64,000 nucleotides of DNA from Andreesenia angusta (lineage in GTDB: Bacteria > Bacillota > Clostridia > Tissierellales > Gottschalkiaceae), in the NCBI RefSeq assembly GCF_001855385.1, contig NZ_MKIE01000005.1, positions 112,915 through 176,914 on the forward strand, read 5' to 3'. Positions 17,723 through 25,660 of this stretch are shown here, piece by piece. The position numbers were made by a program, and so were the translations under genes. Under the pieces are notes generated by a model. That model had not been told where the DNA came from, made no database searches, and saw only the letters and a program-made list of their open reading frames with translations. Each line of letters opens with the position of its first letter. The stretch's first letter is position 1.

Positions 17723-18931
17723 ATGAACATTTCCAACTATTTTCACACAATGCGAAACTTGATGGAGATAAAAAGATACCAAAACAAGATATCTTTAGTT
17801 CCAAGAACTATAGCAGAACACAAATTCGGATACTCCAAGATCTCATATATGCTCGGCTACTGGGAGAATCGCCTTGGTGGCGCTCTCGACATGAGCGAGC
17901 TTCTTCAGAGGAGCATCTTGAGCGGCACTATAAAGGCCATAACAGGGGATATTCAGAACAACACCCTATCTGCAACTCCCAATATGAGAAGCACGCTCCT
18001 AGACACCTACGACAAGTTCTATGACTCTTCGTACAAACCTCTTTTGCCCCTATTTATATCTGAAAATATAAAGTCAAAAGTTCTATACGCAAAAGACAAC
18101 TCTATAGAAGGACAGGTTCTCAGGGTAGCCAGCCTTGTAAACAGGTTCCTGGAGTGTTTTGATGAAGTTTCCCTTGGTAATGGCTTTAAATTCGAAAAAA
18201 TATTAGAAGACACGACTGAAGAGCTTCTTTCCATAGACTCTATTACAGCCAAGCTTCTGCTCTCCGAGATGCCCAAGAGCATGTCTTACCACCTCTCTAA
18301 GTTCAAGTCTGAACTCAAAGAGAACAAGCGTTTCGTATACAGCAATTTGGAAGCTAAGGATATTTTCGACTTCGACTACACTTTCTACAGCTATATCACA
18401 GAGATAAGGGGGCTTATGGGAGTTGTCAGGTACCAGAATATATTCAAACACAGAGTCAGAAGCGTGGCGGAACATCAGTGGTTTGTGTCGCTTGTATCTC
18501 TCTTTGTCTACTACTACCTTGACAGCTCAGAGGTGGATTTAGAGGATCTGCTTGTAAGGTCACTTTTCCATGACGACATCGAACTCTACACTGGCGACAT
18601 CATCACTGGGACTAAGAACGCCAATTCCGACACAAAGCAGGAAGTGCTGAAAGTGGAGAGCAAGTACTACGACAGCATCTACTGCAATCTTGTGCCAGAA
18701 GATCTAAACGGGTATCTCAAGTCAATGGTCCTGGATCCGAAGTCTGACAGCCTAGAGGGCAGGATTCTATCCATATCCGACATAGTGGATACCATATACG
18801 AATCTCAGGAGGAGATAATACTCGGCAATCTGGAAAACTTCCGCAATATAAGGCATACAGGCCTTTCTAAGCTTGAAGTCTACAGAGAAGAGTTCCCTTT
18901 CCTAAACGAGTTAATACCGTCTGAAATTTGA
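17723..18931 (+). CDS. Tandem HD-domain protein, YfbR-like, first domain degenerate
   Basis: A 402-residue cytoplasmic protein made of two copies of the YfbR-type HD fold (about 1-200 and 205-402). The second copy keeps every metal ligand: SVAEHQWF (His near 243), SLFHDDIELYTGDI (His-Asp near 274, then Glu and Asp), as in 5'-deoxynucleotidases. The first copy keeps AEHKF and TGDI but reads RSILSGTIKA where the HD pair should be, so it cannot bind metal in the same way. One domain is probably catalytic and the other structural or regulatory; a nucleotidase activity is inferred. Confidence 0.8.
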   Translation: MNISNYFHTMRNLMEIKRYQNKISLVPRTIAEHKFGYSKISYMLGYWENRLGGALDMSELLQRSILSGTIKAITGDIQNNTLSATPNMRSTLLDTYDKFYDSSYKPLLPLFISENIKSKVLYAKDNSIEGQVLRVASLVNRFLECFDEVSLGNGFKFEKILEDTTEELLSIDSITAKLLLSEMPKSMSYHLSKFKSELKENKRFVYSNLEAKDIFDFDYTFYSYITEIRGLMGVVRYQNIFKHRVRSVAEHQWFVSLVSLFVYYYLDSSEVDLEDLLVRSLFHDDIELYTGDIITGTKNANSDTKQEVLKVESKYYDSIYCNLVPEDLNGYLKSMVLDPKSDSLEGRILSISDIVDTIYESQEEIILGNLENFRNIRHTGLSKLEVYREEFPFLNELIPSEI

Positions 18932-18934
18932 CAC

Positions 18935-18977
18935 AAAAAAGTTCAGGATAGGAGGTTCAATCTATCCTGAACTTTTT
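18935..18977. terminator. Bidirectional terminator between the HD gene and the DUF134 gene
   Basis: A 16-bp perfect stem, AAAAAGTTCAGGATAG with its complement, around a 10-base loop; T runs occur on both strands. It includes the last codons and stop of the convergent DUF134 gene. Confidence 0.9.
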
Positions 18978-19409
18978 GTCTATGCAGTGCTTTTTGCAGA
19001 CAGCTCCCCTCTTGTTGCAAGCTATCTCCTCTGAGCCACATGCAGGGCATCTTACCTTGTCTTGCTCATAGCCCGCCTCGTATTCGTGTCCGCAGTCTCT
19101 ACATGTAAAGCTGCAGTGCTTGCTCGTGTAGTTTCCTCCACCTATGCTTATGGCAAAGCCTTCAGTTAAAGCTATCGCCACTTTCTTTCTAGCGCTGTCT
19201 ATTATGTTTTGAAATGTCTGGCGAGACACCCCCATCTGCTCTGCGCACTCTTCTTGGTTCAAGCCCTCTATGTCCTTTAATCTCATAGCTTCAAGCTCTT
19301 CCACTTTCAAATTCATCTCTTCCACTTTACACTTGGGCTTTCCAGCCGGTATAAAATAGCTTGTATCTGGAAAAAACTCAACTCTTCTCATCTTCACAGG
19401 TCTAGCCAT
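18957..19409 (-). CDS. DUF134 (UPF0251) DNA-binding protein with zinc ribbon
   Basis: A 150-residue predicted regulator. MARPVKMRRVEFFP is the conserved family opening; residues 35-85 form a sigma-70 region-4-like helix-turn-helix (ELEAMRLKDIEGLNQEECAE then MGVSRQTFQNIIDSARKK). The C-terminal 45 residues hold pairs of cysteines, CSFTCRDCGHEY and VRCPACGSEEIAC, that look like a zinc ribbon. The last residues are encoded within a terminator stem. Targets are unknown. A shorter paralog lies between asnB and glmS. Confidence 0.85.
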   Translation of the reverse strand: MARPVKMRRVEFFPDTSYFIPAGKPKCKVEEMNLKVEELEAMRLKDIEGLNQEECAEQMGVSRQTFQNIIDSARKKVAIALTEGFAISIGGGNYTSKHCSFTCRDCGHEYEAGYEQDKVRCPACGSEEIACNKRGAVCKKHCIDKKFRID

Positions 19410-19429
19410 GTCTCACTTCCACTTCCTCA

Positions 19430-19762
19430 CTATTTCATTCTGTCTATTTTAGCCGCAAACACTATATCGCTTTCACTGAGTCCATCTATCTTGTGGGTAA
19501 ATAGCGTCAGCACGACTTTTCCCCAGGACAGACTTATATCTGGATGATGTTGTTCTTCTTCCGCAAGCGCTCCAACTCTATTTACATAGTCAAGAGCCTC
19601 TACAAAGTTCTTAAACCTGAAGACTCTCTCTAAATGATGATTGTCCACCACTTCCCATCCACAGTCTAGCGACTCCATATACTCTGCTATCTCCTCTGGC
19701 TTGAGCGGTTCAGCCCCTATGGTGCATGCCTCGCATCTCTTTTTATGCAGTTCTTCTTTCAT
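19430..19762 (-). CDS. phhB: Pterin-4a-carbinolamine dehydratase
   Basis: The 110 residues match PhhB/PCD: the motif FKNFVEALDYVNRVGALAEE followed by EQHHPDISLSWGKVVLTLFTH, which holds the conserved His-His-Pro site, and a C-terminal GLSESDIVFAAKID. The enzyme dehydrates 4a-hydroxytetrahydropterin during aromatic amino-acid hydroxylation, but no hydroxylase gene is in the window, so a role in repairing folate-type pterins is possible. It sits between the pxp genes and DUF134. Confidence 0.92.
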   Translation of the reverse strand: MKEELHKKRCEACTIGAEPLKPEEIAEYMESLDCGWEVVDNHHLERVFRFKNFVEALDYVNRVGALAEEEQHHPDISLSWGKVVLTLFTHKIDGLSESDIVFAAKIDRMK

Positions 19763-19816
19763 TTTCTTTCACTCCTCGCTGTATTTTCTATCGGTTTTCT
19801 TTCTAGCTTCATTATA

Positions 19817-20725
19817 TCACAGTCTAGCGCTCTGCACTTCTTCAATAGCCACGCTCTTGAACCTAATTCTATCACCTGACTTGGACTGTGCAATCTTGCT
19901 CAAGTCGTCCCAAACTACACAGGCTATCTTGGCATAGCCCCCAACAGTCTGTCTGTCCGACATCATGATGATGGGCTCTCCTCCGTTTGTAATCTGTATG
20001 GCTCCAAATGCTATTCCGTCAGAAACTATATCTGTTCCTGAAATAGACTCCACTTTGGGCCCTGTGAGCCTGTAACCCATCCTATCTATCTGAGCAGTGC
20101 ATCTGTATTCGGAGCACAGAAATGTCTCGATCCCGAGATCTGAAAAATACTCCTTTTGTGGCCCAAGCACGACTCTAACCTGCTTCTCTTCTCTGTACTC
20201 TGGTATATATAGAGGGTTAAGCCTCTTTGAAAGGCTACCTCCGTCAATCCCAGTTTTCCTGAACACCTTGAGCTTGTCGCCTTCGCGGAGCTGTCTTCCG
20301 AGATATCCACCGATTTCTCCCCTCGCATAGGTGGACCGGCTTCCCATTGTAAGAGGTATATCCAGTCCGCCAAAAAAAGCTATATACGTCCTAGCCCCCG
20401 ACTTCAGCTCTCCAAACGATAAAACATCTCCAGGCTTCACCTCAACTGACCTCCACATCTCGATCATATCCCCGTTTAAGCTCGGAGACATATCTCCCCC
20501 GGTCAAGGCGATTTCCATAGGCGAGCGAAACAATATCCTAGGCCCGGAAATTGTGGCTTCCAGCACTGCATCGCTTTCGCTGTTTCCCAGTATATAGTTG
20601 GCCATTTTGTAGGCGTACATGTCCATAGCCCCGCTTACAGGTATTCCGTAGGACTGGTAGCCGTATCTGCCAGAATCCTGAACCGTGGTGAAAAGCCCCG
20701 GGCTGATTATCTCCAAGTCGCTCAT
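19817..20725 (-). CDS. pxpC: 5-oxoprolinase subunit C (biotin-dependent carboxyltransferase-like, KipA family)
   Basis: One of three subunits that hydrolyse 5-oxoproline to glutamate with ATP. The 302 residues match the KipA/AHS2 domain: SPGLFTTVQDSGRYGYQSYG at the start, PVSGAMDMYAYKMAN, ALTGGDMSPSLNG, TYIAFFGGLDIP and the late PIIMMSDRQTVGGYAKI. Its ATG overlaps the pxpB stop in a TGATG junction. Glutathione turnover is one source of 5-oxoproline, and gshF is nearby. Confidence 0.93.
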   Translation of the reverse strand: MSDLEIISPGLFTTVQDSGRYGYQSYGIPVSGAMDMYAYKMANYILGNSESDAVLEATISGPRILFRSPMEIALTGGDMSPSLNGDMIEMWRSVEVKPGDVLSFGELKSGARTYIAFFGGLDIPLTMGSRSTYARGEIGGYLGRQLREGDKLKVFRKTGIDGGSLSKRLNPLYIPEYREEKQVRVVLGPQKEYFSDLGIETFLCSEYRCTAQIDRMGYRLTGPKVESISGTDIVSDGIAFGAIQITNGGEPIIMMSDRQTVGGYAKIACVVWDDLSKIAQSKSGDRIRFKSVAIEEVQSARL

Positions 20726-21420
20726 CAGAGTTCACCTCTCTCCACCATATTTTCAAGCCTCTTGTATTCATCCCTATCTATGCTCTTAAACGAGACGTAG
20801 TCGCCTGGCTCAAGCAGCACAGGCACTTCTCTCTCCGGACTGTAGAGTTTAAGGGGTGTTCGCCCTATTATATTCCATCCTCCAGGACTCTCTATGGGGT
20901 ATATCCCGGTTTGGACTCCAGCTATTCCTACAGAGCCCTTCATCACTTTCAGCCTAGGAGTGTCTCTCCTTGGAGCTGAAATCGACTCGTCAAGCCCTCC
21001 AAGGTATGGAAAGCCTGGGGTGAACCCGATCATGTGGACAAGATACCTGCCCTCTGCGTGCCGCTTAACCACCTCGTCGACTGGAAGTCCGCAGTGTCTT
21101 GAAACAGCCTCTATATCTGGTCCGAACTCACCGCCGTATAGAACCGGTATCTCCACTGTTCTCTCTGGTGTTCTCTCTTCCGTCTCTAGCGTTCTCTCTA
21201 TCTCAATCAGCTCTTTTTCAAGCTCTCTGTAACCCCTAATCGGGTCGTAGTAGATCAAAAGGGATCTGTAGGTCTGCACCACTTCCTCAACGCCGTATAT
21301 CCTTCTGCGCTCCACTTCCCTCTTCATGGCCGAAACTCTTCTAGATACCGTCTCGGATATCTTATCTCCAAACTCCACCGTGATAGCCCTGTCCCCTGAA
21401 CAAGTATATTTCGTCTTCAT
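20725..21420 (-). CDS. pxpB: 5-oxoprolinase subunit B (KipI family)
   Basis: A 231-residue AHS1-domain protein, partner of PxpC. GDRAITVEFGDKISETVSRR opens the domain; YDPIRG, IPVLYGGEFGPDIEAVSRHC, HMIGFTPGFPYLGGLDESI, then PRRDTPRLKVMKGSVGIAG and PGGWNIIGRTPLKLY are all family motifs. The ATG 5 bases past the pxpA stop is preferred to one seven codons upstream, giving a compact pxpA-pxpB-pxpC operon. In Bacillus subtilis the homolog also inhibits a sporulation kinase; whether that applies here is unknown. Confidence 0.93.
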   Translation of the reverse strand: MKTKYTCSGDRAITVEFGDKISETVSRRVSAMKREVERRRIYGVEEVVQTYRSLLIYYDPIRGYRELEKELIEIERTLETEERTPERTVEIPVLYGGEFGPDIEAVSRHCGLPVDEVVKRHAEGRYLVHMIGFTPGFPYLGGLDESISAPRRDTPRLKVMKGSVGIAGVQTGIYPIESPGGWNIIGRTPLKLYSPEREVPVLLEPGDYVSFKSIDRDEYKRLENMVERGEL

Positions 21421-21424
21421 GCCG

Positions 21425-22195
21425 CTACCCCAGCACTTCACTCATGGAGACCACTGAAATTCCAGAGCACTTAAGTGCTTCACCTATTCCCCTTGCGAGC
21501 TCTACAGCTTTTCTGTTGTCGCCGTGGACGCATACTGTGTCGGCAGCTATCTCGACTTCATACCCGTCTATAGACCTGACTTTGCCGTCTTTCACCATTC
21601 CGACTACTCTCTCTATGGCAAAAGATTCATCCTCTATCACAGCTCCCAGAACGCTTCTGTCCACAAGGGTCCCGTCTCTATTATATGATCTGTCTGCAAA
21701 CACCTCGTTGGCCACCTTTAGCCCAACTCTCTTTCCAGCTGTGATTATCTCGCTGTTTGAAAGCCCCACCAGTATTATGCCCTTGTCCACTTCGTATACG
21801 GCCTCTGCAAGGGCCATGGCCAACTCTATGTCTCTGGCCGCCAGATTGTACATTGATCCGTGAGCTTTCAGATGCTCCACTTTAGCCCCTCTGCTGGCCG
21901 CTATGCCCATTATGGCTCCTAGCTGATACTTAACGTATGACTTCAGCTCTTTCGGGCTTACAGATATGTTTCGCCTTCCAAAGCCCATCATGTCCATAAA
22001 GCCTGGATGAGCCCCTATCTTCACGCTGTGATCTCTTGAGATATCAACCGTTTTCTCCATCACAAGGGGGTCTCCCGCATGCCATCCGCAGGCTATATTG
22101 GCAGAGGAGATATGCTTGACTATCTCCTCGTCAAGGCCGACTTTGTAAACTCCCATACTCTCTCCTATGTCGCTGTTTAAATCTATTTTTTTCAA
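21425..22195 (-). CDS. pxpA: 5-oxoprolinase subunit A (LamB/YcsF family)
   Basis: A 256-residue LamB/YcsF-fold protein, the third subunit of the ATP-dependent 5-oxoprolinase. IDLNSDIGESMGVYKVG opens it; SSANIACGWHAGDPLVM, VKIGAHPGFMDMMGFGRR, VEHLKAHGSMYNLAA, EVFADRSYNRDGTLVDR and VCVHGDN are the conserved blocks. In most homologs the fourth block reads KPHGALYN, so KAHGSMYN is a mild variant. First gene of the pxp operon; a gene-poor 55-base gap separates it from the radical SAM gene. Confidence 0.94.
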   Translation of the reverse strand: MKKIDLNSDIGESMGVYKVGLDEEIVKHISSANIACGWHAGDPLVMEKTVDISRDHSVKIGAHPGFMDMMGFGRRNISVSPKELKSYVKYQLGAIMGIAASRGAKVEHLKAHGSMYNLAARDIELAMALAEAVYEVDKGIILVGLSNSEIITAGKRVGLKVANEVFADRSYNRDGTLVDRSVLGAVIEDESFAIERVVGMVKDGKVRSIDGYEVEIAADTVCVHGDNRKAVELARGIGEALKCSGISVVSMSEVLG

Positions 22196-22250
22196 TTTTT
22201 AGCACCTCACCGCAATCTATCTCTACACTACGATTTTATCACCTTTCGAG

Positions 22251-23237
22251 CTATATTACTATATTCAGCCTCTCTCCGCATTTGCCGCATATGTCAGAGC
22301 TGTTTCTCACTTTAGAGGAATATGCGTCCCTCTCCACTATGGTGCTCCCGCAGTTCGGGCAGTACGTGTTGTTGTCCACATCCCCCACATTTCCTATATA
22401 GACGTAGTCCAGTTTTTGCTTGGCTATCTCGGCGAGCTTCAATATCCTCTCAACAGGGGTCGGAATCTCGTTGAACTTGTAAGTCGGATGGTACCTGGAT
22501 ATGTGGAGTGGTATCGACCTGTCCAGCTCGGAAATCCAGCCTGAAAGCTCCTCCATCTCCTCGTCCGAGTCGTTGTAGCCCGTTATGGCAAGGGTGGTTA
22601 GCTCCACATGGCAGCTTTTGTTTGCCCGCTCTATAGTGCGCAAGACATCCGAAAGGCTGCCTCCACAGACTTTTCTGTAGAAATCCTCGTTAAAGGACTT
22701 CAGGTCTATGTTCATGGCATCTACATACGGAAGCAGCTCCTCAAGCGGCTCTGCATTTATATATCCGTTTGTAACCACCACCACGTCAAGCCCCTTAGAC
22801 TTGCAGATATTTGCCGTGTCCAGCATGTACTCGTAGAACACCGTAGGCTCGTTGTACGTGAATGCAAGCCCTACGTTTTTTCTCTGGCTCAGCTCTGCAG
22901 CTTTCTCAGCCATCTGCTCCGGCCCTATATAGTCTGTCATGGGCTTGAAATGGGCTATGCTGTAGTTCTGGCAGTAGCCGCAGCTGAAATTGCACCCATA
23001 GCTTCCGCAGGAGAGTATGCTCTTTCCCGGCCTGAAGTGGAACAGCGGCTTCTTCTCTATAGGGTCAATCCCAAGAGATGAGATCTCCCCGTAGTTTTCA
23101 GAGTAGATCTCTCCGCCTCTAGCATGCCTTACACGGCATATGCCGCTCTTCCCCTCTTTTACTCTGCAAGCATGAGGGCATAGCTCGCATACAGCTCCGT
23201 CCTCTGTCTTTCTGAAATAGCTGGCTAGCTTCTCCAA
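22251..23237 (-). CDS. amrS: AmmeMemoRadiSam system radical SAM enzyme
   Basis: A radical SAM protein of about 328 residues. The cluster motif CNFSCGYC (CxxxCxxC) lies after SILSCGSYG near residue 75, within the family pattern SLGIDPIEKKPLFHFRPG. Extra cysteines occur upstream in CELCPHACRV and CRVRHA, and the C-terminus carries a zinc-ribbon-like YCPNCG and CGKCGERL, which not all members have. The TTG start 8 bases after GGAGG is preferred to the GTG inside it. The Memo-AMMECR1 fusion gene lies 12 bases upstream in the same operon. The reaction of this system is not settled in my knowledge; a carbon-radical modification is inferred. Confidence 0.9.
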   Translation of the reverse strand: MEKLASYFRKTEDGAVCELCPHACRVKEGKSGICRVRHARGGEIYSENYGEISSLGIDPIEKKPLFHFRPGKSILSCGSYGCNFSCGYCQNYSIAHFKPMTDYIGPEQMAEKAAELSQRKNVGLAFTYNEPTVFYEYMLDTANICKSKGLDVVVVTNGYINAEPLEELLPYVDAMNIDLKSFNEDFYRKVCGGSLSDVLRTIERANKSCHVELTTLAITGYNDSDEEMEELSGWISELDRSIPLHISRYHPTYKFNEIPTPVERILKLAEIAKQKLDYVYIGNVGDVDNNTYCPNCGSTIVERDAYSSKVRNSSDICGKCGERLNIVI

Positions 23238-23249
23238 ATCCTCCACCTC

Positions 23250-24587
23250 CTATTCATCTTGACCATGTCTTATGACTTCAAATCTCTCTATGCTGTAGTC
23301 TTCGCCCCTGTATATCCCTGCCTTTTGAAGCGCCACAGACAGCTGGTACTCCACTGTGTCCACGCCCTCAAGGTCCGGAAGCAGAAGTCCTCTTCTCATG
23401 CCTGAAGTCACTATGACCCCGTATTTTCTTGGGTCGAGCTCATCACGGCTTGCCAGCTCCGGCTCTAGAAGTTCGTCCACAGACACTTCAAGCTCGTCTA
23501 TCTCGCTCTCCGCAATCGGCTGGAACCTAGGGTCTCTCTGTCCCGCTTCCACGGCATTTCTGATTATCTCTTCAGCCACATTTTCCGTAGTGGGGTATAT
23601 CGTGCCTATGCAGCCCCTAAGCTCTCCGTGTTTCTTGAAAGACACAAACACCCCTCTCTTCACGCTTCTCATCTTGTCTGGAATATAGTCCGGAATGTCC
23701 ATCTCCCGCCCGTGCCTTATATAGTGCTTTAAACTCTCTCTGGCCAGTCTAGTATAGCAGCTATTCAGTGTGTCCAACTTTACGACAGCGTATCCAACTC
23801 CAAACGGCCCCTCATAAGAGAACACGTCCCCAGTGTAATCCATGTTTTTCAGAGTTCCAAGCAGTATGCAAAGTGACCTGAGCCCGCACTCTCCAGCGTC
23901 TCTCACCAGCTCCTCGTCCAGTTCCATGACGCTTTCACTGTCCCCCCGTTCAAGGGCCGATAAAAGCGTGCTGTCAAATTCCTCTCCCGCAGGGCTGTAG
24001 CTATAAGGGCCATCTTCACTCAGCCTGTGGGACAGATCTCCGCTCGCTATCATCACCACGTCGCTGTCACCTGATGAAACAGCTTCCACTATGGCCTCTC
24101 CAAAGCTGTACAGCTCTTTTCTCGAAAGCATCCCGTATGTTATGTGGACCAATTTGTAGGAGCTGTATCTCTCGTTTACATAGTAGAGCGGAACCATGGT
24201 CCCATGGTCTAGCTTTCCGCTTATATCATAGCCCTTTATAATTTTCTCGTTTATCGAGACAAGTGGTATCCCCTTTTCAAAAGAACTGTCCACTATTCGC
24301 TCTGTAAGCTCGGAATCTATTCTTAACTTCATCTTGACATCAGGCCTTCCAAATTGAGCAAAGTCGCCTTCGACCTCTTCCAGCTGATTTATGGCTATGG
24401 CGTCGCTGAAAAGCGGTCCATGAGGCGTTACAACCACCACAGTGCTTGGCCTCAACCTGGCGATTTCCTCAGACACTCTCTCCAAGGCTTCTACAGTTTT
24501 CACAGCCTTTTCTTCCTGACCCCGACCTATCTCGTGAACCACTATAGGCGGATGTGGAACTACATACCTTCCAATTATCTTTCCCAT
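23250..24587 (-). CDS. AmmeMemoRadiSam protein: Memo (AmrB) fused to AMMECR1 (AmrA)
   Basis: A 445-residue two-domain protein. Residues 1-265 are a Memo-type domain related to class III extradiol dioxygenases: RYVVPHPPIVVHEIGRGQ, VVVVTPHGPLFSDA and IASGDLSHRLSEDGPYS supply the expected metal-site histidines. Residues 275-445 are an AMMECR1 domain: YIPDKMRSVKRGVFVSFKKH, then LRGCIGTIYPTTENVAEEI, the hallmark LRGCIG block, and RDPRFQPI. In many genomes these are separate genes; here they are fused and followed by the radical SAM partner. A GGGGGTG site precedes the ATG. Confidence 0.93.
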   Translation of the reverse strand: MGKIIGRYVVPHPPIVVHEIGRGQEEKAVKTVEALERVSEEIARLRPSTVVVVTPHGPLFSDAIAINQLEEVEGDFAQFGRPDVKMKLRIDSELTERIVDSSFEKGIPLVSINEKIIKGYDISGKLDHGTMVPLYYVNERYSSYKLVHITYGMLSRKELYSFGEAIVEAVSSGDSDVVMIASGDLSHRLSEDGPYSYSPAGEEFDSTLLSALERGDSESVMELDEELVRDAGECGLRSLCILLGTLKNMDYTGDVFSYEGPFGVGYAVVKLDTLNSCYTRLARESLKHYIRHGREMDIPDYIPDKMRSVKRGVFVSFKKHGELRGCIGTIYPTTENVAEEIIRNAVEAGQRDPRFQPIAESEIDELEVSVDELLEPELASRDELDPRKYGVIVTSGMRRGLLLPDLEGVDTVEYQLSVALQKAGIYRGEDYSIERFEVIRHGQDE

Positions 24588-24635
24588 GACTTCACCCCCA
24601 TGAATTTGATTAATTTATACCCCTTTTACGTCAAA

Positions 24636-24669
24636 ATAAAAAGCTCCAGACTAAAACAGCCTAGAGCTT
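24636..24669 (-). terminator. Terminator of mscS, overlapping its stop codon
   Basis: On the minus strand AAGCTCTAG pairs with CTGGAGCTT (one G-T pair), then TTTTTATTTT follows. The 5' arm includes the last two sense codons and the TAG of mscS. Confidence 0.85.
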
Positions 24670-25563
24670 CTCATTTTCCATGATTTCTTTGTATATGTGT
24701 ATATCTGTCTGAGGGTATGGAATCGAAATCCCTCCGCTGTCAAATGCCTTCTTGATCTCTTCCTGGAATTCAAAATATATGTCCCAGTATTTGTCCGCAT
24801 CGCACCATACCTTGACAGCTATGTCAACTGAATGGTCGCTCAGACTAGTTACTTGAACAAGAGGCTCTGGATGCCTTATGACCAGCCTGTTCTTTTTTAT
24901 TATCTCATTTATTATGTCTCTGGCTTTGTCTATGTCGTCCTTGTAGCCTATTCCAAAGACCATATCCACTCTTCTCAGCTTCTCTGCAGTGTAGTTTATT
25001 ATCTTGCCAGTCGCCAAGTCGCCGTTTGGAATTATTATTCTCCTGTTGTCTACAGTGTTAAGCCTGGTGTAGAGCAGCTTTATTTCCTTTACCGTCCCCG
25101 ATATCCCGTCAAGCTCTATGACATCGTCTATCTTGAATATCTCGAATGCAAGTATCAGTATCCCTCCGGCAAAATTGGCCAAGCTGTCTTTAAGTGCAAG
25201 ACCTATGGCAAGTCCGGCCGCACTCAGCATAGCTATAAATGTAGTCACAGGGACTCCAAGCATAGTAGCCGCCGTTATAACCACTATTATCTTCATAAGG
25301 AACTCGGATATGGACTCTATGAAAGAGTGAAGCGATTTGTCTACCTTGCTTTTCTTCAGCACCTTGTCCAGCATTTTTTTAAGCAGCCTGACTATCCAAA
25401 AGCCTATCACCATCACGAGGATTGCCGCTAAAAGCTTGGGAGCCATTTCAAGTCCCCAGTCTATAAGCTTTTCCTGAAACCTTAAAAAAGTTCTCACTTC
25501 GGTATTCTCTAGAGCTCCTTCTATAGGATTTCCCAGAACTTCTTCCGCTTTTTCTATTGCCAA
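24661..25563 (-). CDS. mscS: Small-conductance mechanosensitive channel
   Basis: A 300-residue MscS channel that opens under membrane tension and protects against osmotic downshock. An N-terminal amphipathic stretch is followed by three hydrophobic segments; the pore helix is glycine/alanine rich in GLAIGLALKDSLANFAGGILI (read as GLAIGLALKD, SLANFAGG). The beta domain begins VIELDGISGTVKEIKLLYT with NRRIIIPNGDL, and the C-terminal domain follows to SIPYPQTDIHI. A TTG start with AGAGGAAG upstream. Single gene unit. Confidence 0.93.
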   Translation of the reverse strand: MAIEKAEEVLGNPIEGALENTEVRTFLRFQEKLIDWGLEMAPKLLAAILVMVIGFWIVRLLKKMLDKVLKKSKVDKSLHSFIESISEFLMKIIVVITAATMLGVPVTTFIAMLSAAGLAIGLALKDSLANFAGGILILAFEIFKIDDVIELDGISGTVKEIKLLYTRLNTVDNRRIIIPNGDLATGKIINYTAEKLRRVDMVFGIGYKDDIDKARDIINEIIKKNRLVIRHPEPLVQVTSLSDHSVDIAVKVWCDADKYWDIYFEFQEEIKKAFDSGGISIPYPQTDIHIYKEIMENEKL

Positions 25564-25620
25564 AACTATCTTCCTCTCTCTGCTATTTTATCTATACAAT
25601 TCTATCACTCTTAGGCAATA

Positions 25621-25652
25621 AAAAAAAGGCCTCTTCCTGGGAAAAGGCCCTT
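25621..25652 (-). terminator. Terminator of the NCS2 permease gene
   Basis: GGCC-containing arms with inner TTTTCC/GGAAGA pairing, then eight T residues on the minus strand, 10 bases after the permease stop. Confidence 0.8.
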
Positions 25653-25660
25653 GAAATCTA

